In this document: in pieces, positions 42,905 to 51,400 of the stretch
Layout: each line of letters starts with the position of its first letter
How positions within the stretch are numbered: position 1 is the first letter of the stretch
Source: WHSW01 sp963842795
GTDB taxonomy: Bacteria; Actinomycetota; Thermoleophilia; Solirubrobacterales; 70-9
Direction: 5' to 3'
Assembly (NCBI GenBank): GCA_963842795.1
Contig: CAWJHV010000006.1
Location: forward strand, 122,932 to 186,931
DNA: 64,000 nucleotides
Position numbers and translations under genes: made by a program
The notes under the pieces: model-generated
Told to the model about the DNA's origin: nothing
The model's database searches: none
Seen by the model: only the letters and a program-made list of their open reading frames with translations

Positions 42905-44263
42905 GTGCGTCCCGACAAGCCTCGCCCGCCCCTGCCCGAGGGCCCGTACCTGGTCGTCGGCCTGGCCCGCTCGGGCCAGGCGGCCGCCCGGCTGCTGGCC
43001 GCGCGGGGCGAAAGCGTGATCGGCGTCGACGCGGGTTCGCCGGAGGGCGCGGCAGGGCTTGAGGGGTTGGGCGTCGAAGTCCTACTGGATGGTGGTGGAG
43101 GAGCGGAGCTCGAGCGCGTCCGCTGCGTCGTCAAGAGCCCCGGCGTGCCCGCCGAGGCTCCCCCGATCGCAGCGGCGCGCCGGCGGGGCCTGACGGTGAT
43201 CGGTGAGCTCGAGCTCTCCTGGCGCCTGCTTCCGAACCGTGTCTGTGCCGTCACTGGGACCAACGGCAAGACGACCGTCGCCGAGCTCCTCGGACACGTC
43301 TGGCGGACCGCGGGCGAGCCGGTGGGCGTGGCCGGCAACGTCGGCACGCCACTCGCCTCACTGGTCGGCGAGATCCCGGCCGACGCGACCGTGATCTGCG
43401 AGGCGTCCAGCTTCCAGCTCGAGGACTCCGACGCCTTCGCCCCCGAGTGCGGGGTGCTGCTGAACGTCGCCGCCGACCACCTCGATCGCCACCGGACCCT
43501 GGACGAGTACCTGGCGGCGAAGCTGCGGGTGTTCGCGAACCAGGGCAACGACGACGTCTGCGTCTACAACGGCTCCGAGCCGGCCCTGCACGGGCTCGAC
43601 CTCGGCGGCTGCGGGCGGCGGGTCGCGTTCTGCGACGAGCCCGGCGACGATTGTGCCGCCGTCGTCGGCCACGGGCTGCTCGAGCTCTGGGGCGAGCCGC
43701 TGCTGGAGCTCTCCGAGCTGCGGCTGCTGGGCCCCCACAACGCCGCAAATGCCGCCGCCGCCGCGGCGGCGGCCGCCTCGCTCGGGATCGAGCGCGAGGC
43801 GATCGCCGCGGGCCTGCGGAGCTTCGACGGCGTCCCGCACCGGCTCGAGCGGGTCGCCGAGGTCGGGGGAGTGCTCTACGTCAACGACTCGAAGGCGACC
43901 AACGTCGCCGCCGCAATAGCCGCCCTGCGCTCGTTCGAGGGCGGCGTGCGGGCGATCCTCGGAGGCTCGCTCAAGGGCGGCGGCTTCGAAGAGCTCGCCC
44001 CGGCGGTCGCCGAGCGCTGCACCGCGTGCTATCTGATCGGCGCCGCCGCCGACCGGCTCGAGCGCGATCTCGAGCCGGCCTGGGCCGCCGGGATCGAGCG
44101 CCGCCGCTGCTCGGGGCTGGCCGAGGCGGTGACCGCCGCGGCGGCCGATGCCGGGCCGGGTGAGGTGGTCCTGCTGGCGCCGGCCTGCGCGAGCTTCGAC
44201 CACTACCGCGACTACGAGCAGCGCGGTGAGCACTTCCGCGCGCTGGTCGGGGAGCTGCGGTGA
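42905..44263 (+). CDS. murD: UDP-MurNAc-L-alanine:D-glutamate ligase MurD
   Basis: Intact 452 residues from GTG 42905. Motifs: YLVVGLARSGQAAARLLAAR (N-terminal nucleotide fold), KSPGVPAEAPPIAAARRRG, the ATP loop CAVTGTNGKTTVAELLGH, ICEASSFQLEDSDAFAP, NVAADHLDRHRTLDEYLAAK, VPHRLERVAEVGGVLYVNDS and ILGGSLKGGGFEEL. It adds D-glutamate to UDP-MurNAc-Ala. No ATG start is available near; the GTG fits the conserved start distance. The stop overlaps ftsW (GTGA). Confidence 0.95.
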   Translation: MRPDKPRPPLPEGPYLVVGLARSGQAAARLLAARGESVIGVDAGSPEGAAGLEGLGVEVLLDGGGGAELERVRCVVKSPGVPAEAPPIAAARRRGLTVIGELELSWRLLPNRVCAVTGTNGKTTVAELLGHVWRTAGEPVGVAGNVGTPLASLVGEIPADATVICEASSFQLEDSDAFAPECGVLLNVAADHLDRHRTLDEYLAAKLRVFANQGNDDVCVYNGSEPALHGLDLGGCGRRVAFCDEPGDDCAAVVGHGLLELWGEPLLELSELRLLGPHNAANAAAAAAAAASLGIEREAIAAGLRSFDGVPHRLERVAEVGGVLYVNDSKATNVAAAIAALRSFEGGVRAILGGSLKGGGFEELAPAVAERCTACYLIGAAADRLERDLEPAWAAGIERRRCSGLAEAVTAAAADAGPGEVVLLAPACASFDHYRDYEQRGEHFRALVGELR

Positions 44264-45567
44264 GCAAGTCGGGCAAGTCGCCGCCGATCGAGTACTCGCT
44301 GCTGCTCACCGCGACGCTCTGCCTCCTCGCCTTCGGCGTCGTGATGGTGTTCAGCGCCAGCTCCACCACATCCCTGCTCGGCGAGTCGGGCGACGGCGCC
44401 TTCTACCTCAAGCGCACCCTGATCTTCGGCGCCCTCGGGCTCCTGGTCATGCACCTGCTGGCCCGGCGCGGGGTGAAGCTGCTCCGACCGCTGACGCCGC
44501 TGATGCTCGGCGGGGCGATCTTCCTCTGCCTGCTCGCGATGCTGCCGGGCTTCGGGGTCGAGATCAACGGCTCGCGGGCGTGGCTGGCGCTGGGGCCGCT
44601 GCAGATTCAGCCCTCGGAGCTGATGAAGGTGGCGCTGATCCTGTTCTGCGCCCAGCTGCTCGCGACCAGGCCGTCCGTGCTGAAGGGGGGCATTGGGCCG
44701 ATGATGCCGGTGCTCGGAGTGACCGGCGTCTGCGTCGTGATCGTCGGCGTCGGCGATCTGGGCACCGCGCTGGTGACCTGCCTGGCGGTCACCGCACTGC
44801 TGATCGCGGCGGGCGCCCGGATGCGCGACATCGGCATGCTGGCGGCGATCGCCGGCGGCATCGTCCTGCTCGCCGTCCTGGCCGAGCCCTACCGGATGGC
44901 GCGGATCACCTCGTTCTTGAATCCGGGAGACGACCCGGGCGGCGCCGGCTTCCAGCTCATGCAGGCGAAGATCGCGCTCGGCTCCGGAGGGCTCTTCGGC
45001 GTCGGGCTGGGGGAGAGCCTGCAGAAGGCCTTCTACCTCCCGGAGGCCCACACCGACATGATCGCCGCGGTGATCGGCGAGGAGCTCGGGATGGCCGGGA
45101 TCGGCGCCCTGGTCGGCCTCTACTCCCTCTTCGGCTACGCCGGCTTCCGGATCGCCCAGAGCGCCCGCGATCGCTACGGCAAGCTGCTCGCCGCCGGGCT
45201 CACGGCCCTGGTCCTCGTCCAGGCGCTCGTCAACCTGCTCGCGGTCTTCGGCCTTGCGCCGCTCACGGGGGTGCCGTTGCCGTTCGTCTCCTACGGCAAC
45301 GCGAGCATGTTGGTGATGCTCGCGGGCGTAGGCCTGTTGCTCAACGTCGCCCGGGGGGGCAGCGCCGGGTCGGCCGCCAAGACGTCGAGCCGCGATGGGA
45401 CACTGCGCGTCGTCGACGGAGGCCGCCGGGGCGAGCGAGAAGGCCGCCCCGCGCCGGCGAGGAGCTCAGCCAACGGTGCCAAGGGTCGTCATAGCAGCGG
45501 GCGGAACGGCGGGGCACGTGGTGCCGGCGCTCGCCGTCGCCGACGCGCTTCGAGCCCGGGGCGCTGA
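44260..45567 (+). CDS. ftsW: Septal peptidoglycan glycosyltransferase FtsW
   Basis: 435 residues, SEDS family, about ten membrane helices. Motifs: LLLTATLCLLAFGVVMVFSA, INGSRAWLALGPLQIQPSEL, MKVALILFCAQLLA, SFLNPGDDPGGAGFQLMQ, KIALGSGGLFGVGLGES, LPEAHTDMIAAVIGEELG and PLPFVSYGNASMLVMLAGVG. The SEDS core ends near residue 370. The remaining 65 residues are an Arg/Gly-rich basic tail whose last 92 bases overlap the beginning of murG in another frame. It polymerises septal glycan with FtsI. Confidence 0.94.
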   Translation: MSKSGKSPPIEYSLLLTATLCLLAFGVVMVFSASSTTSLLGESGDGAFYLKRTLIFGALGLLVMHLLARRGVKLLRPLTPLMLGGAIFLCLLAMLPGFGVEINGSRAWLALGPLQIQPSELMKVALILFCAQLLATRPSVLKGGIGPMMPVLGVTGVCVVIVGVGDLGTALVTCLAVTALLIAAGARMRDIGMLAAIAGGIVLLAVLAEPYRMARITSFLNPGDDPGGAGFQLMQAKIALGSGGLFGVGLGESLQKAFYLPEAHTDMIAAVIGEELGMAGIGALVGLYSLFGYAGFRIAQSARDRYGKLLAAGLTALVLVQALVNLLAVFGLAPLTGVPLPFVSYGNASMLVMLAGVGLLLNVARGGSAGSAAKTSSRDGTLRVVDGGRRGEREGRPAPARSSANGAKGRHSSGRNGGARGAGARRRRRASSPGR

Positions 45568-46570
45568 GGTCTCCTTCCTCGGCGCTGCCGATCGCGCCGA
45601 GGCGGAGGCGGTGCCGGCCGCCGGCTACGAGATCGATCTGCTGCGCGTGCGTGGCCTCTCGCGCACCAACCCCGTCGAAGCGGCCGGCGCCCTGCGGCTG
45701 GCGGCCGCGGCCGTACCCGACGCCCGCCGCGTGCTGCGCGCCCGCGGCGCCGGGGCGGTGCTCGGGGGCGGCGGCTACGTCGCCGCCCCGGCCGGACTGG
45801 CGGCGCTCTCGCTTCGCCTGCCGCTGGTGCTCACCGAGGCCGACCGGCGCCTCGGGCTGACCAACCGGCTGCTCGCCGGCCACGCGCGCCGCGTCTGCCT
45901 CGCGTTCCCGATCGCGGGCCGGGACGGGCCGCGCTACCTGCTCACCGGCCGTCCGGTTCCGGCCGAGGTCGGCCACGCGGACCGCGGGGCGGCCCGGGAG
46001 CGCTTCGGGATCGCCGCCGACGATCGCTGCCTGCTCGTCTTCGGCGGCAGCCAGGGAGCGAGATCGATCAACGCCTGCGCCGTCGAGGCGTTCGCAGGCC
46101 CCGGCTCGGGCGGGCGCGACTTCCACGTCCTCCACATCAGCGGCGGCCGCGACCACGCGGAGGTGTCGGCGAAGCTCGAGGCGGCCCCGCACGCCGAGCG
46201 CTACACGCTGCTGCGCTACGAGCCCGGCCTCGCCGATTCGCTCGCCGCCGCCGACCTGGTGCTCGCCCGCGCCGGTGGCTCGATCTTCGAGATCGCGGCG
46301 GCCGGGCGACCGGCGATCCTGGTCCCGTATCCGCACGCCTCGGGTCGCCATCAGCACGCGAACGCCGAGTGGATGGCCGCCGGCGGGGCGGCGACCGTGA
46401 TCGAGGACGCCGAGCTCGCGCCGGCGCCCCTGCGCGAGCTCGCCACCGGCCTGCTCGCCGACCCCGAGCGGCTGGCGGCGATGGCGGCGGCCTCCGCGAT
46501 CCTCGCCCGCCCGGATGCCGCCGACCGGGTCGCCAACGAGCTGATCGCCGCGATCGGCGAACCTTCGTAG
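45476..46570 (+). CDS. murG: UDP-GlcNAc:lipid I N-acetylglucosaminyltransferase MurG
   Basis: 364 residues from GTG 45476, preceded by GAGGAG. The glycine loop VVIAAGGTAGHVVPALAVAD starts at residue 4, so this start is well fixed. Later motifs: GGYVAAPAGLAALSL, LVFGGSQGARSIN, LARAGGSIFEIAAAGRPAIL and PYPHASGRHQHANAEWM. It converts lipid I to lipid II. The ftsW reading frame runs 92 bases into it, an unusually long overlap for this pair. The frame is also open upstream to 45395, but that part is shadow sequence of the ftsW tail. Confidence 0.94.
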   Translation: MPRVVIAAGGTAGHVVPALAVADALRARGAEVSFLGAADRAEAEAVPAAGYEIDLLRVRGLSRTNPVEAAGALRLAAAAVPDARRVLRARGAGAVLGGGGYVAAPAGLAALSLRLPLVLTEADRRLGLTNRLLAGHARRVCLAFPIAGRDGPRYLLTGRPVPAEVGHADRGAARERFGIAADDRCLLVFGGSQGARSINACAVEAFAGPGSGGRDFHVLHISGGRDHAEVSAKLEAAPHAERYTLLRYEPGLADSLAAADLVLARAGGSIFEIAAAGRPAILVPYPHASGRHQHANAEWMAAGGAATVIEDAELAPAPLRELATGLLADPERLAAMAAASAILARPDAADRVANELIAAIGEPS

Positions 46571-46574
46571 TCCC

Positions 46575-47879
46575 ATGAGCGAGCCCGCCTGGAGCGACCG
46601 CGAGCTGCACTTCATCGCCATCGGCGGCGCCGGGATGAGCGGCCTGGCCCTGGTCTGCCACCGCCTCGGCGCCCGGGTGAGCGGCAGCGACCGCGCCGAG
46701 AGCTCGTACTTCCGGCGCGTTCTGGAGGCTGGAATCGATGCTCGGATCGGCCACAATCCCGATGCCGTCCCCGAGGGCGCGGACGTGGTCGTCTCGAGTG
46801 CGATCGGCGATCAGAACCCGGAGCTGGTCCGCGCCCGCGAGCGCGGTCAGCGAATCATCCACCGGGGCGAGCTGCTGGCCGAGATCTGCGCGCAGAAGCG
46901 CCTGATCGCCGTCGCCGGCGCCCACGGCAAGACGACCACGGCCGGGATGCTCGCCTGGCTGTTGGCCGGGCGCAGCGGGTTCCTCCTCGGCGGCGAGCTC
47001 CCCGGACTGGGCACAGAGGGCGGGGCCGTGAGCTCCGGCTGGGAGGCGGAGGCCGAGTGGGTGGTCGCCGAGGCCGACGAGTCGGACGCGAGCTTCCTCC
47101 AGCTGCGGCCGGAGATCGCGGTGATCACCAACGTCGAGCTCGACCATCACTCGCGCTGGTCGTCTCTGGCGGAGTTGACGGCGGCGTTCAAGCGCTTCGC
47201 CGAGCCCGCCTCGGATCTGGTCCTCTCCGCCGACGCGGCGTTGGACCCGATCGTCTCCGGGCAGCGAACCGTGCGCTTCGACGCCGACCTCCCCGGACCG
47301 CCGCTGACGCTGGCGATCCCGGGCGCCCACAACGTCCTCAACGCCAGGGCCGCGCTCGCCGCGGCGGAGCTCACCGGGCTCGGGACCGCGGACGAGTTGG
47401 CGGCAGGCCTGGAGCGCTTCCCGGGCATGCTGCGCCGCCAGCAACGCAAGGGCAGCCGCGGCGGGGCCGAGATCTACGACGACTACGCGCATCATCCGAC
47501 GGAGGTCGCGGCCACCCTGGAGGCGATGCGCGAGCTCGCCCCGCGGCGGTTGATCGCCGTCTTCCAGCCGCACCTGTACTCGCGGACGAAGGCGCTCGCG
47601 ACTCGCTTCGGCGCCGCCCTGGCGGCGGCCGACGAGGTCGGGGTGCTCGACGTCTACCCGGCCCGCGAGGAGCCGGTCGGCGAGCTCGCGGGCGTCAGCG
47701 GGCTCGCGGTCGCCCGCGCGGCCGCCGATCGCGCCGGCGGGAGGCCGGTTTGGTGGCTGCGCGACGTCGCCGGCGCCGAACGGGCGCTCGGCCCGCGCCT
47801 CGGCGAGGGCGACCTGCTGGTGACGATCGGCGCCGGGGACGTCTTCCTGCTCGCCGACGCCCTGGTGGAGGGGCCGTGA
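46575..47879 (+). CDS. murC: UDP-N-acetylmuramate:L-alanine ligase MurC
   Basis: Intact 434 residues from ATG 46575, 4 bases after murG. Motifs: LHFIAIGGAGMSGLALVCHR, GSDRAESSYFRRVLEAG, the ATP loop VAGAHGKTTTAGMLAWLL, VAEADESDASFLQLRPEIAV, VITNVELDHHSRW, EIYDDYAHHPTEVAATLEA and VFQPHLYSRTKALA. It starts the peptide stem by adding L-alanine. It overlaps murB by GTGA. Confidence 0.96.
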   Translation: MSEPAWSDRELHFIAIGGAGMSGLALVCHRLGARVSGSDRAESSYFRRVLEAGIDARIGHNPDAVPEGADVVVSSAIGDQNPELVRARERGQRIIHRGELLAEICAQKRLIAVAGAHGKTTTAGMLAWLLAGRSGFLLGGELPGLGTEGGAVSSGWEAEAEWVVAEADESDASFLQLRPEIAVITNVELDHHSRWSSLAELTAAFKRFAEPASDLVLSADAALDPIVSGQRTVRFDADLPGPPLTLAIPGAHNVLNARAALAAAELTGLGTADELAAGLERFPGMLRRQQRKGSRGGAEIYDDYAHHPTEVAATLEAMRELAPRRLIAVFQPHLYSRTKALATRFGAALAAADEVGVLDVYPAREEPVGELAGVSGLAVARAAADRAGGRPVWWLRDVAGAERALGPRLGEGDLLVTIGAGDVFLLADALVEGP

Positions 47880-48805
47880 GCACGCCCGCAGGGGTCGAGC
47901 GCGACTACCCGCTGGCGCGCCTGACCACGGTCCGGGCCGGGGGGGACGCGGAGCTGTTCGCGCGCCCCGAGTCCGACTCGGAGCTGACCGCGCTCCTGCG
48001 CTGGGCGGCCGGCGAGTCGATAGCGGTCGAGGTGATCGGCTCGGGCTCGAACCTGCTCGTCGCCGACGACGGCGTGCGCGGGCTCGTGATCAAGCTCGCC
48101 GGCGAGCTGACCGCGATCGAACGCGAGGGCGCGCGCGTCGTGTGCGGCGGCGGCATGCGCCTCCCGTCGGCGGCGGCCAAGGTCGCGGGCTGGGGGCTGG
48201 GAGGGCTCGAGTTCGGGATCAACATCCCGGGGACCGTCGGCGGCGCGGTGCGGATGAACGCGAACGCGTACGGCGGCGAGCTCGCCAGGGTGCTCGAGTG
48301 GGTCGACGTCTGCACGGCGTCCGGGGTCGACCGCCGGCGACCGGACCAGCTCGGGTTCGCCTACCGCCGCTCGGCCCTGCGCCCGGGCGAGGTCGTCTCG
48401 CGGGCGGCGTTCGGGCTCACCCCCGCCGAGCCCGCCGAGGTGAAGGCGATCCTTGCCGAAATGCGCGCGATGCGGCGCGAGGCGCAGCCGTCGGGGATCA
48501 AGACCTTCGGCTCGACCTTCAAGAACCCGGACCCGGACGACCCGCGCGCGGCCGGCCGGACGGCCGGCCAGCTGCTCGAGGCGGCCGGCTGCCAGGGGCT
48601 CGGTGTCGGCGGGGCGCGCTTCTCGCCGAAGCACGCGAACTTCGTCGAGAACAGCGGCTCGGCGACGACCGCGGACGTGCTCGCGGTGATGGCCGCGGGA
48701 CGCCGCCGCGTCCACGAGCGCTTCGGGATCGAGCTCGTCCCCGAGGTCCAGGTCCTCGGGGACGTCGACTGGCCCGAAGGCTGGGAGCTCGATCAGGCCG
48801 ATTGA
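47876..48805 (+). CDS. murB: UDP-N-acetylenolpyruvoylglucosamine reductase MurB
   Basis: Intact 309 residues from GTG 47876. FAD-binding features VEVIGSGSNLLVADDGVRGL and GLEFGINIPGTVGGAVRMNA; FAYRRSALRPGE (catalytic Arg region); SGIKTFGSTFKNP and FVENSGSATTADVLAVM (type II MurB with the catalytic Ser in FGSTFKNP). It reduces the enolpyruvyl group to make UDP-MurNAc, the substrate of MurC just upstream. A 39-base gap separates it from ftsQ. Confidence 0.95.
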   Translation: MSTPAGVERDYPLARLTTVRAGGDAELFARPESDSELTALLRWAAGESIAVEVIGSGSNLLVADDGVRGLVIKLAGELTAIEREGARVVCGGGMRLPSAAAKVAGWGLGGLEFGINIPGTVGGAVRMNANAYGGELARVLEWVDVCTASGVDRRRPDQLGFAYRRSALRPGEVVSRAAFGLTPAEPAEVKAILAEMRAMRREAQPSGIKTFGSTFKNPDPDDPRAAGRTAGQLLEAAGCQGLGVGGARFSPKHANFVENSGSATTADVLAVMAAGRRRVHERFGIELVPEVQVLGDVDWPEGWELDQAD

Positions 48806-48844
48806 GCGGCAGGAGGCGGCGCCCGCGGGGGGAATCTTCAACCG

Positions 48845-49984
48845 ATGAGCCGCCCCCGGGCCTCGACCGAAGCCGGCAGGCGCCGCTCGACGGCGCGTGG
48901 CTCGGCCTCCGCGGGCCGCGCCGGCGCACCGCGTCCGCCGGCGGCCAGCCGCGCGAAGAAGGAGAAGCCGGCGCCCAAGCGGACGGCATCGAGGGCGACG
49001 CGCGCACGCTCGACCGGCCACAGGGGCAGGGAAGGCGCTGAGAAGACGACCAAGCGCGGCGCCCGTCGCGCGCCGAGCAGGCGCGTGAAGCCGCGGGCCG
49101 CGGCTGCCCGGCGTCCGGCCCGCGCCCGGACCGCCCCGCGCCTGTCGATCCGCCGCCGGCGCTCGACCCGCTCGACCCGCTCGACCGGGCGCCGCTGGCC
49201 GATCGGCCGCCCGCGGCCGATCCGCGCCGTCCGCGCCGGCTTCGGCCGGGTCTCCTGGCGCTACCGGCTGGGCCTGGTGGCGATCCTCGGCGCGACCCTC
49301 GCCGCCGGCTATCTGTTCTGGCTTCGCGATTCCTCGCTGGTCGCGGTCGACGACGTCGAGGTCGTCGGGGTGACGAGCGGCGACCGCGAGGCGATCGTCA
49401 CCGATCTCACGCAGATGGCCGAGGGGATGACGACCCTGCACGCCGACACGGACAAGCTCGAGCAGGCGGCGAAGTCGTTCCCGACCGTCGCCGCGGTCAG
49501 CGTCGACCCGAACTTCCCGCACGGGATGCGGATCGAGATCACCGAGCGCCCGCCGGCCCTGCTGGTGACCGCCGGCGGCGAGCCGGTCCCGGTAGCGGCC
49601 GACGGGACCCTGCTCGCCGGCGTCCCGGTCACCGAGGACGACCATCTTCCGCTGCTCGAGGTGGGCGAGGTCCCGCCCGCCGGAAGCCTCGAGGACGGGG
49701 CGCTCGAGCAGGCGCTCGTCCTCGGCGCCGTCCCCGGGCCGCTGCGGCCCCTGATCGAGAAGATCGACACCAACGACGACTACGGGATCGTGATCATCCT
49801 TCGCGGCGGCATCCCGGTGCGCTTCGGCAGCGCCTCCGGCGCGGCGGAGAAATGGGCTGCGGCCGCGGCCGTGCTCGCCGACCCGAAGCTCGACGGGCTC
49901 ACGTACGTCGACGTCCGGGTGCCCCAGCGGCCGGCGGCCGGAGGTGCGGCGCCGCCCACGGAGACGACCGAGCCTCCAGCCTAG
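48845..49984 (+). CDS. ftsQ: Cell division protein FtsQ (DivIB) with a long basic cytoplasmic tail
   Basis: 379 residues. The first 138 or so are extremely rich in Arg, Ala, Ser and Pro with several RRRR-like runs. One transmembrane helix follows (RLGLVAILGATLAAGYLFWL, about 140-160), then the POTRA domain (LVAVDDVEVVGVTSGDREAI, VAAVSVDPNFPHGMRIEITE, RPPALLV) and the C-terminal beta domain. FtsQ anchors the FtsL/FtsB complex at the septum. The N-terminal tail is much longer than the 20-60 residues common elsewhere. ATG 48845 is the annotated start; downstream starts would shorten the tail without affecting the domains. Confidence 0.88.
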   Translation: MSRPRASTEAGRRRSTARGSASAGRAGAPRPPAASRAKKEKPAPKRTASRATRARSTGHRGREGAEKTTKRGARRAPSRRVKPRAAAARRPARARTAPRLSIRRRRSTRSTRSTGRRWPIGRPRPIRAVRAGFGRVSWRYRLGLVAILGATLAAGYLFWLRDSSLVAVDDVEVVGVTSGDREAIVTDLTQMAEGMTTLHADTDKLEQAAKSFPTVAAVSVDPNFPHGMRIEITERPPALLVTAGGEPVPVAADGTLLAGVPVTEDDHLPLLEVGEVPPAGSLEDGALEQALVLGAVPGPLRPLIEKIDTNDDYGIVIILRGGIPVRFGSASGAAEKWAAAAAVLADPKLDGLTYVDVRVPQRPAAGGAAPPTETTEPPA

Positions 49985-50007
49985 GTCGAGACTTTAGGAA
50001 ATATGGA

Positions 50008-50032
50008 AACCCTCGATTCCCGGTCGAGGGTT
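50008..50032 (+). terminator. Hairpin in the ftsQ-ftsZ gap
   Basis: AACCCTCGA-TTCCCGG-TCGAGGGTT, a perfect 9-bp stem 24 bases after the ftsQ stop. No T tract follows. Position suggests a terminator or attenuator separating ftsZ expression from the upstream operon. Confidence 0.5.
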
Positions 50033-50072
50033 GGGGCCGTGCACGATTCCATGCCGGGGCGGGGCGCCGATA

Positions 50073-50101
50073 TTGACACCCGTGCCACGATGCCCTACCG
50101 T
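50073..50101 (+). promoter_or_regulatory. ftsZ promoter
   Basis: TTGACA (50073-50078), 17-base spacer, TACCGT (50096-50101). The predicted leader to ATG 50195 is about 87 bases and ends in GACGGGAG before the start. One of the best sigma-70-like promoters in the window. Confidence 0.65.
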
Positions 50102-50194
50102 CGCGCTGACGTCTAGGCTGCATAGAGCGGAAAACGCTCAAGCTTGCCTTGAGTCTCGGACGGAACCAAACGGGTCAAACTGAGGACGGGAGAA

Positions 50195-51277
50195 ATGGTC
50201 GAGTCGTCCTATCTCGCGGTGATCAAGGTCGTCGGAGCCGGCGGTGGAGGCACGAACGCCGTCAGTCGCATGGTCGACGCCGGGCTCAAGGGAGTCGAGT
50301 TCATCGCCATCAACACCGACGTGCAGGCGCTGCAGTCCTGCGAGGCGGACATCAAGCTCGCCGCCGGGCACAACCTCACCCACGGCCTCGGCGCCGGCGC
50401 CAACCCCGACGTCGGGGCGGGGGCCGCGGCCGAGTCGCGCGACGACATCAAGGAGGCGCTCAAGGGCGCCGACATGGTCTTCGTCACCGCCGGCGAGGGC
50501 GGCGGCACCGGCACCGGCGCCGCTCCGGTGATCGCGGAGATCGCCAAGGAGGAGATCGGCGCGCTCACCGTCGGCGTGGTCACGAAGCCGTTCGAGTTCG
50601 AGGGCAACCGGCGCATGCAGCAGGCGCTCGACGGCATCGACAAGCTGCGCGCCAAGGTCGACACGCTGATCATCGTCCCCAACCAGAAGCTGCTCGAGGT
50701 CGTCGAGCGCCGGACCTCCGTCCAGGAGGCGTTCCGGATGGCCGACGACATCCTCCGCCAGGGCGTCCAGGGGATCACCGACCTGATCACCACGCCGGGG
50801 CAGATCAACCTCGACTTCGCCGACGTCCGCACCGTGATGGCGGACGCGGGCTCGGCGATGATGGGCGTCGGCACCGCCGCTGGCGAGAACCGGGCCCAGG
50901 AGGCGGCGAAGATGGCGGTCAACTCGCCGCTGATGGAGGAGTCGATCGAGGGCGCGACCGGGATGCTGCTCAATTTCACCGGCTCCGACGACCTCAACCT
51001 GTTCGAGGTCAACGAGGCCGCCGACATCGTCGTCTCGACTGCGGACAAGGGCGCCAACATCATCTTCGGGACCGTGATCGACCCCGCGATGGGCGACGAG
51101 GTCCGGGTGACCGTGATCGCCACCGGTTTCGAGGGCCGCGAGACGCTCGCCCGCAAGCCGATGCAGGTGCGCGAGCGCAGCCGCCGCCGCCAGGTCGGCG
51201 CGCTCGCCGACCGCGAGCGGCGCGAGCTCGAGGTCTCCGACGACGACATCGACGTCCCGCCCTTCCTGCGGGGCTGA
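50195..51277 (+). CDS. ftsZ: Cell division GTPase FtsZ
   Basis: Intact 360 residues. The tubulin signature GGGTGTG is at residues 102-108 in VFVTAGEGGGTGTGAAPVIA; the N-terminal GAGGGGTNAVSRMVDAGL, the NTDVQAL loop and the T7 region GQINLDFADVRTVM are present. The C-terminal peptide DDIDVPPFLRG matches the conserved tail that binds SepF/FtsA-type partners. The linker between core and tail is short. It polymerises into the division ring. It is preceded by its own promoter. No sepF or ftsA lies within the window. Confidence 0.97.
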   Translation: MVESSYLAVIKVVGAGGGGTNAVSRMVDAGLKGVEFIAINTDVQALQSCEADIKLAAGHNLTHGLGAGANPDVGAGAAAESRDDIKEALKGADMVFVTAGEGGGTGTGAAPVIAEIAKEEIGALTVGVVTKPFEFEGNRRMQQALDGIDKLRAKVDTLIIVPNQKLLEVVERRTSVQEAFRMADDILRQGVQGITDLITTPGQINLDFADVRTVMADAGSAMMGVGTAAGENRAQEAAKMAVNSPLMEESIEGATGMLLNFTGSDDLNLFEVNEAADIVVSTADKGANIIFGTVIDPAMGDEVRVTVIATGFEGRETLARKPMQVRERSRRRQVGALADRERRELEVSDDDIDVPPFLRG

Positions 51278-51288
51278 GCACCGCCGCC

Positions 51289-51318
51289 TTCGTCCTCACT
51301 GGGCGAGGCCGGTAGGGT
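51289..51318 (+). promoter_or_regulatory. Possible promoter of the first two-Cys exported paralog
   Basis: TTCGTC (51289-51294), 18-base spacer, TAGGGT (51313-51318), 83 bases before ATG 51401. Weaker than, but similarly placed to, the promoters of its two paralogs. Confidence 0.35.
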
Positions 51319-51400
51319 CCGCCGACGCGGGCAGGCGGGGAAGCGCGGCTGAGCGCTGCCTCAACCGGTGCCCGAAACCGACAGGAGGGAGCTCCGAAGC

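Noticed and set aside
50008..50032. Hairpin after ftsQ as an attachment or replication site
   Set aside because: A single 9-bp stem without repeats, AT-rich DNA or an integrase nearby gives no support beyond a terminator or leader structure.
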